9,862 bases of DNA from Alcaligenaceae bacterium (lineage in GTDB: Bacteria; Pseudomonadota; Gammaproteobacteria; Burkholderiales; Burkholderiaceae_B). Where the stretch lies: positions 1 to 9,862 of the forward strand of contig JAJUJN010000052.1 in assembly GCA_029265335.1 (NCBI GenBank), in the 5' to 3' direction. The position numbers and the translations under genes are program-made. The notes beneath the pieces are model-generated. The model did not search any database. It saw only the letters and a list, made by a program, of their open reading frames with translations, and had not been told where the DNA came from. Positions 6,778-9,862 of the stretch are shown here, piece after piece (within the stretch, counting starts at the first letter, position 1; every line of letters begins with the position of its first letter).

Positions 6778-6814
6778 CCGGGGCACCGAACAGATGCCCC
6801 GGCCGACCCGGGGC
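6778..6814 (-). promoter_or_regulatory. Alternative hairpins between the YcnI and CopCD genes
   Basis: Three complementary blocks fill the gap: CCGGGGCA (6778-6785), TGCCCCGG (6795-6802) and CCGGGGC (6808-6814). The middle block can pair perfectly with either flank (8 bp, loop 9; or 7 bp, loop 5) but not both. On the mRNA the first block directly follows the YcnI stop codon and the last ends 6 bases before the CopCD ribosome binding site. There is no U-tract, so this is not an intrinsic terminator. The layout suggests control of CopCD translation or mRNA processing; that role is inferred. Confidence 0.55.
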
Positions 6815-7345
6815 TCAGGGCTGGGGAAGCAGACGGAGCGCCGGCGCGGGCGTATCAGAGTGGTCGTGATCGTCGGGCGAAACTTGGTCGATCCACCGGG
6901 CTGCTCCTTCTTGGCATTCCTGCACCACCGGAAAGTAAAGGAGGTTGCCCGGGGTGAGTTCGCCACTGAGATAGCTCATGAACACGAACTCGTCGTAGTG
7001 TTCGTCGAGTAGTGGTCCCCCGCTCCATTTCACTTCTTTCACGCCGGCGGTTACGGCAGCGCCGTGCCGTTGATGGGGCTGTGCATACTCGCCGTGGACG
7101 AGATCGAGCTGCCAGCCTGCCTTGGGTTGAGGCTTCACGCCGATGACCCCTTCGGGGACACGAACGCGGATGGCGGTGGTAGCCGAACCCTGACAGCCAT
7201 GTGGCACCCGGAAGACGGCTTTGTAGCTGCTGCCGATGATGGCTTCTGGATCCTGCAGGGAAACGTGGGCGTGGGCGCTTGCGGCAAACAGAGCGGCGCA
7301 CGCCGGTGCGGCGGCGACAATGACGCCAAAACGAAGGAATGACAT
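6815..7345 (-). CDS. YcnI/DUF1775 family exported copper-binding protein
   Basis: A 176-residue exported protein of the DUF1775 (YcnI) family, shown in Bacillus to bind Cu(II) through its mature N-terminal histidine. The signal peptide MSFLRFGVIVAAAPACAALF plus ASAHA is followed by HVSLQDPEA, placing His27 at the mature N-terminus. Family motifs follow: KAVFRVPHGCQGSAT (42-56), RVPEGVIGVKPQPKAGW (62-78), KWSGGPLLDEHYDEFVF (106-122) and LYFPVVQEC...RWID (136-153). Cys51 and Cys144 may form a disulfide; Trp151 may correspond to the copper-associated Trp of YcnI. Unlike Bacillus YcnI there is no C-terminal membrane anchor; a short DDHDHSD stretch may add metal binding. ATG 7345 has GAGG 6 bases upstream; the frame is open far upstream but that part is antisense-like shadow of the neighbouring gene. 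It lies 56 bp after the DUF2946 gene. Confidence 0.93.
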   Translation of the reverse strand: MSFLRFGVIVAAAPACAALFAASAHAHVSLQDPEAIIGSSYKAVFRVPHGCQGSATTAIRVRVPEGVIGVKPQPKAGWQLDLVHGEYAQPHQRHGAAVTAGVKEVKWSGGPLLDEHYDEFVFMSYLSGELTPGNLLYFPVVQECQEGAARWIDQVSPDDHDHSDTPAPALRLLPQP

Positions 7346-7401
7346 GATGATCCTCGGTGAGCCGGATGTGAAAGACCGTGGCTGGCACGGAAAACGAGCG
7401 T

Positions 7402-7827
7402 TCAACCGAGGAGACTGGGAGGGGCGCGAGAGCCGAGTGGCGGACCGAAGGGCAGCGTGTGTGGTGGCGCATGCGCCGGGCTGGAGCGTGCCACCGTGTA
7501 CTCGCCAACATCGCCCAGCGGCGCCAGCTCCCCGGCCGGGGGCAGCATGGCTTGTGACACAACCAGCGCGTAGGGGCACGACGCCTGCTCCAGTTGATCT
7601 TGCGAAGAGGAGTGGGTATTGGGATCGGCCAGATCCACCATCACGGTTTGCACACCTCCCGGCACACACAGCGTGAGGGCAAGCTTGCCCTGCTCGGCGC
7701 CGGCAGACCCTGGCATATAACCCATGGGCACCAGCGCCCGGCACAGAAAAGCGAGCACCGTAAGGCAAAGGAAGACTTGCCAAGTGCTGATGTTGCTGCG
7801 CGACAGGCGGTAGCTGGCTGGGTTCAT
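7402..7827 (-). CDS. DUF2946 family protein, first gene of copper operon
   Basis: A 141-residue protein of the DUF2946 type, small exported or membrane-anchored proteins commonly encoded next to copper genes; their function is not established. A single hydrophobic segment (about 16-31) is followed by the family pattern RALVPMGYMPG (30-40), LTLCVPGG (51-58) and ASCPYALVV (82-90). Cys54, Cys84 and histidines at 72, 119 and 123 are possible metal or disulfide residues. The C-terminal 40 residues are Pro-rich and of low complexity. ATG 7827 fits family N-termini; the longer frame to 8004 overlaps the aceB promoter region and has no family similarity. No ribosome binding site precedes the ATG, but a TATACT hexamer lies 7 bases before it, suggesting a leaderless transcript. 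First of four minus-strand genes ending with PCuAC. Confidence 0.83.
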   Translation of the reverse strand: MNPASYRLSRSNISTWQVFLCLTVLAFLCRALVPMGYMPGSAGAEQGKLALTLCVPGGVQTVMVDLADPNTHSSSQDQLEQASCPYALVVSQAMLPPAGELAPLGDVGEYTVARSSPAHAPPHTLPFGPPLGSRAPPSLLG

Positions 7828-7876
7828 GTGGCGCAGTATATTACGGTCTATCCGCAATCTTCCACATTCGCGAAGA
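7828..7876 (-). promoter_or_regulatory. Probable copper-operon promoter with candidate operator
   Basis: On the minus strand TATACT (7840-7835) is a good -10 box, with exactly 7 bases (GCGCCAC) between it and the DUF2946 ATG. No good -35 is found: the 17-base position reads GGAAGA and the 18-base position TGGAAG, so an activator may be needed. Upstream lie the palindrome TTCGCGAA (7867-7874) and inverted arms TCTTC (7858-7862) and GAAGA (7872-7876), possible operator sequence. I see no recognisable CueR or CsoR site. Confidence 0.4.
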
Positions 7877-7941
7877 GACGGTGGCGTGGCTCTCGCAACG
7901 CCATAGTTGGACCGCAGCGGCGCGCCGAATTGAATGCTGAA

Positions 7942-7971
7942 TTGGTGCAGTGCGTCGCGTTTGCATACACT
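7942..7971 (+). promoter_or_regulatory. Possible aceB promoter
   Basis: TTGGTG (7942-7947) and TACACT (7966-7971), 18 bases apart, form a modest -35/-10 pair. A direct repeat GAATTG (7927-7932 and 7939-7944, 12 bases apart) overlaps the -35. The resulting leader of about 80 bases contains the inverted arms TTGGCC (7983-7988) and GGCCAA (7999-8004) and the palindrome AATCGATT (8004-8011). Assignment is tentative. Confidence 0.3.
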
Positions 7972-8058
7972 CATGAGAGTGCTTGGCCCTCGCGGCCAGG
8001 CCAAATCGATTCATCGTGCTCGCTGTTTGGGCACGTTCTATAGTCAGGAGACCCCATT

Positions 8059-9642
<1,584 letters not shown>

Positions 9643-9670
9643 GCGCGTTTGCGCTTGCCGTGAGGCGCGG

Positions 9671-9702
9671 CACGACCTCACTCGGCAACGAGTAGGGTCG
9701 TG
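9671..9702. terminator. Long hairpin with GCAA tetraloop between convergent genes
   Basis: CACGACC (9671-9677) pairs with GGTCGTG (9696-9702), and ACTCG (9680-9684) with CGAGT (9689-9693), separated by one wobble and one mismatch; the loop is GCAA, a stable GNRA tetraloop. It lies about 28 bases after the aceB stop and contains the stop codon of the convergent gene. No T-tract follows on either strand, so it may be a shared 3'-end barrier or stabiliser, not a classic intrinsic terminator. Confidence 0.5.
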
Positions 9703-9862
9703 AGCGCCGGCGGCGTGTTGTCGATGATGATGTTGGAGGAGGCGCCGGAGATGCGGTTGCACTGGTCGCGGGCGTCGATCCAGAGCGTGTGCGGCCCGTC
9801 GCCGCCGCCGGTGTACGGCGCGCTGATGCCCAGGTTCACGGCGGTCGCCGCCGGGTTGGGTC
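9678..9862 (-). CDS. C-terminal end of a probable secreted Ig-like-repeat protein (5' part outside window)
   Basis: On the minus strand one frame is open from the window edge to TGA at 9680-9678, giving 60 residues that begin PNPAATAVNLGISAPYTG and contain GPHTLWIDARDQCNR, then SSNIIIDNTPPALTTLLVAE. The pattern 'HTLWI-ARD' followed by 'IDNTPP' is typical of bacterial extracellular Ig-like or cadherin-like repeats, where one beta-sandwich ends and the next would begin at the 'D-TPP' linker. The protein therefore probably consists of tandem repeats on the cell surface or secreted, and ends abruptly in a partial repeat. No C-terminal anchor or sorting signal is visible. A single cysteine is present. 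Its start lies outside the window, so size and partners are unknown. It converges with aceB, and its stop codon lies in a hairpin. Confidence 0.7.
   Translation of the reverse strand, partial: PNPAATAVNLGISAPYTGGGDGPHTLWIDARDQCNRISGASSNIIIDNTPPALTTLLVAE

Noticed and set aside
7346..7783. Upstream extension of the YcnI frame (146 codons)
   Set aside because: It overlaps the DUF2946 gene in another frame, is rich in Arg/Cys low-complexity sequence, and the true start at 7345 has a signal peptide and ribosome site.
7828..8004. Upstream extension of the DUF2946 frame
   Set aside because: It would run through the divergent promoter region of aceB, and the residues do not resemble the family N-terminus.
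7828..8058. CueR, CsoR or Zur operator ahead of the copper operon
   Set aside because: The short palindromes present (TTCGCGAA, partial GTAATATAC) do not match those consensus sites well enough to name a regulator.

Overview
The window looks like chromosomal DNA of a free-living Pseudomonadota bacterium, most likely a betaproteobacterium of Burkholderiales type. Two things suggest this: the isocitrate lyase and malate synthase A sequences match my recollection of that group's proteins closely, and the copper genes are of the proteobacterial exported kind. The taxon is an inference from protein resemblance, not from a search. Coding DNA is GC-rich. The one clearly AT-rich stretch is the promoter region ahead of aceA (about 240-400).

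Layout, left to right. (1) The last 15 codons of an unidentified plus-strand gene, then a strong intrinsic terminator (104-129). (2) A long regulatory region (130-553) with a perfect 17-bp dyad, an AT-rich array of inverted half-sites and a leader hairpin, leading to aceA (isocitrate lyase). A DUF924 gene follows 43 bp downstream, probably in the same operon. (3) A convergent minus-strand dienelactone hydrolase, separated from DUF924 by 147 bp holding two strong hairpins. (4) A divergent plus-strand SAM-dependent methyltransferase with an extra C-terminal domain. (5) A four-gene minus-strand copper operon, read from 7827 down to 4581: a DUF2946 protein, a YcnI/DUF1775 protein, a CopC-CopD membrane fusion and a PCuAC copper chaperone. 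(6) Divergent from it, aceB (malate synthase A). (7) At the right edge, the C-terminal end of a minus-strand secreted Ig-like-repeat protein, which has no start inside the window.

How the genes fit together. aceA and aceB together make the complete glyoxylate shunt (isocitrate to succinate and glyoxylate, then glyoxylate plus acetyl-CoA to malate), used for growth on acetate or fatty acids. They are on the same strand but separated by about 6 kb of unrelated genes, and no aceK is present. The copper operon encodes periplasmic copper binding (CopC domain, YcnI, PCuAC) plus an inner-membrane CopD channel or transporter domain. This fits copper acquisition and delivery to the periplasmic CuA centre of cytochrome oxidase better than copper efflux: no P-type ATPase, multicopper oxidase or metal sensor is visible.

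No wholly new gene system is evident. The most unusual signals are non-coding: a three-segment, mutually exclusive hairpin set between the YcnI and CopCD genes, an apparently leaderless start for the DUF2946 gene, and the dyad and half-site array upstream of aceA.
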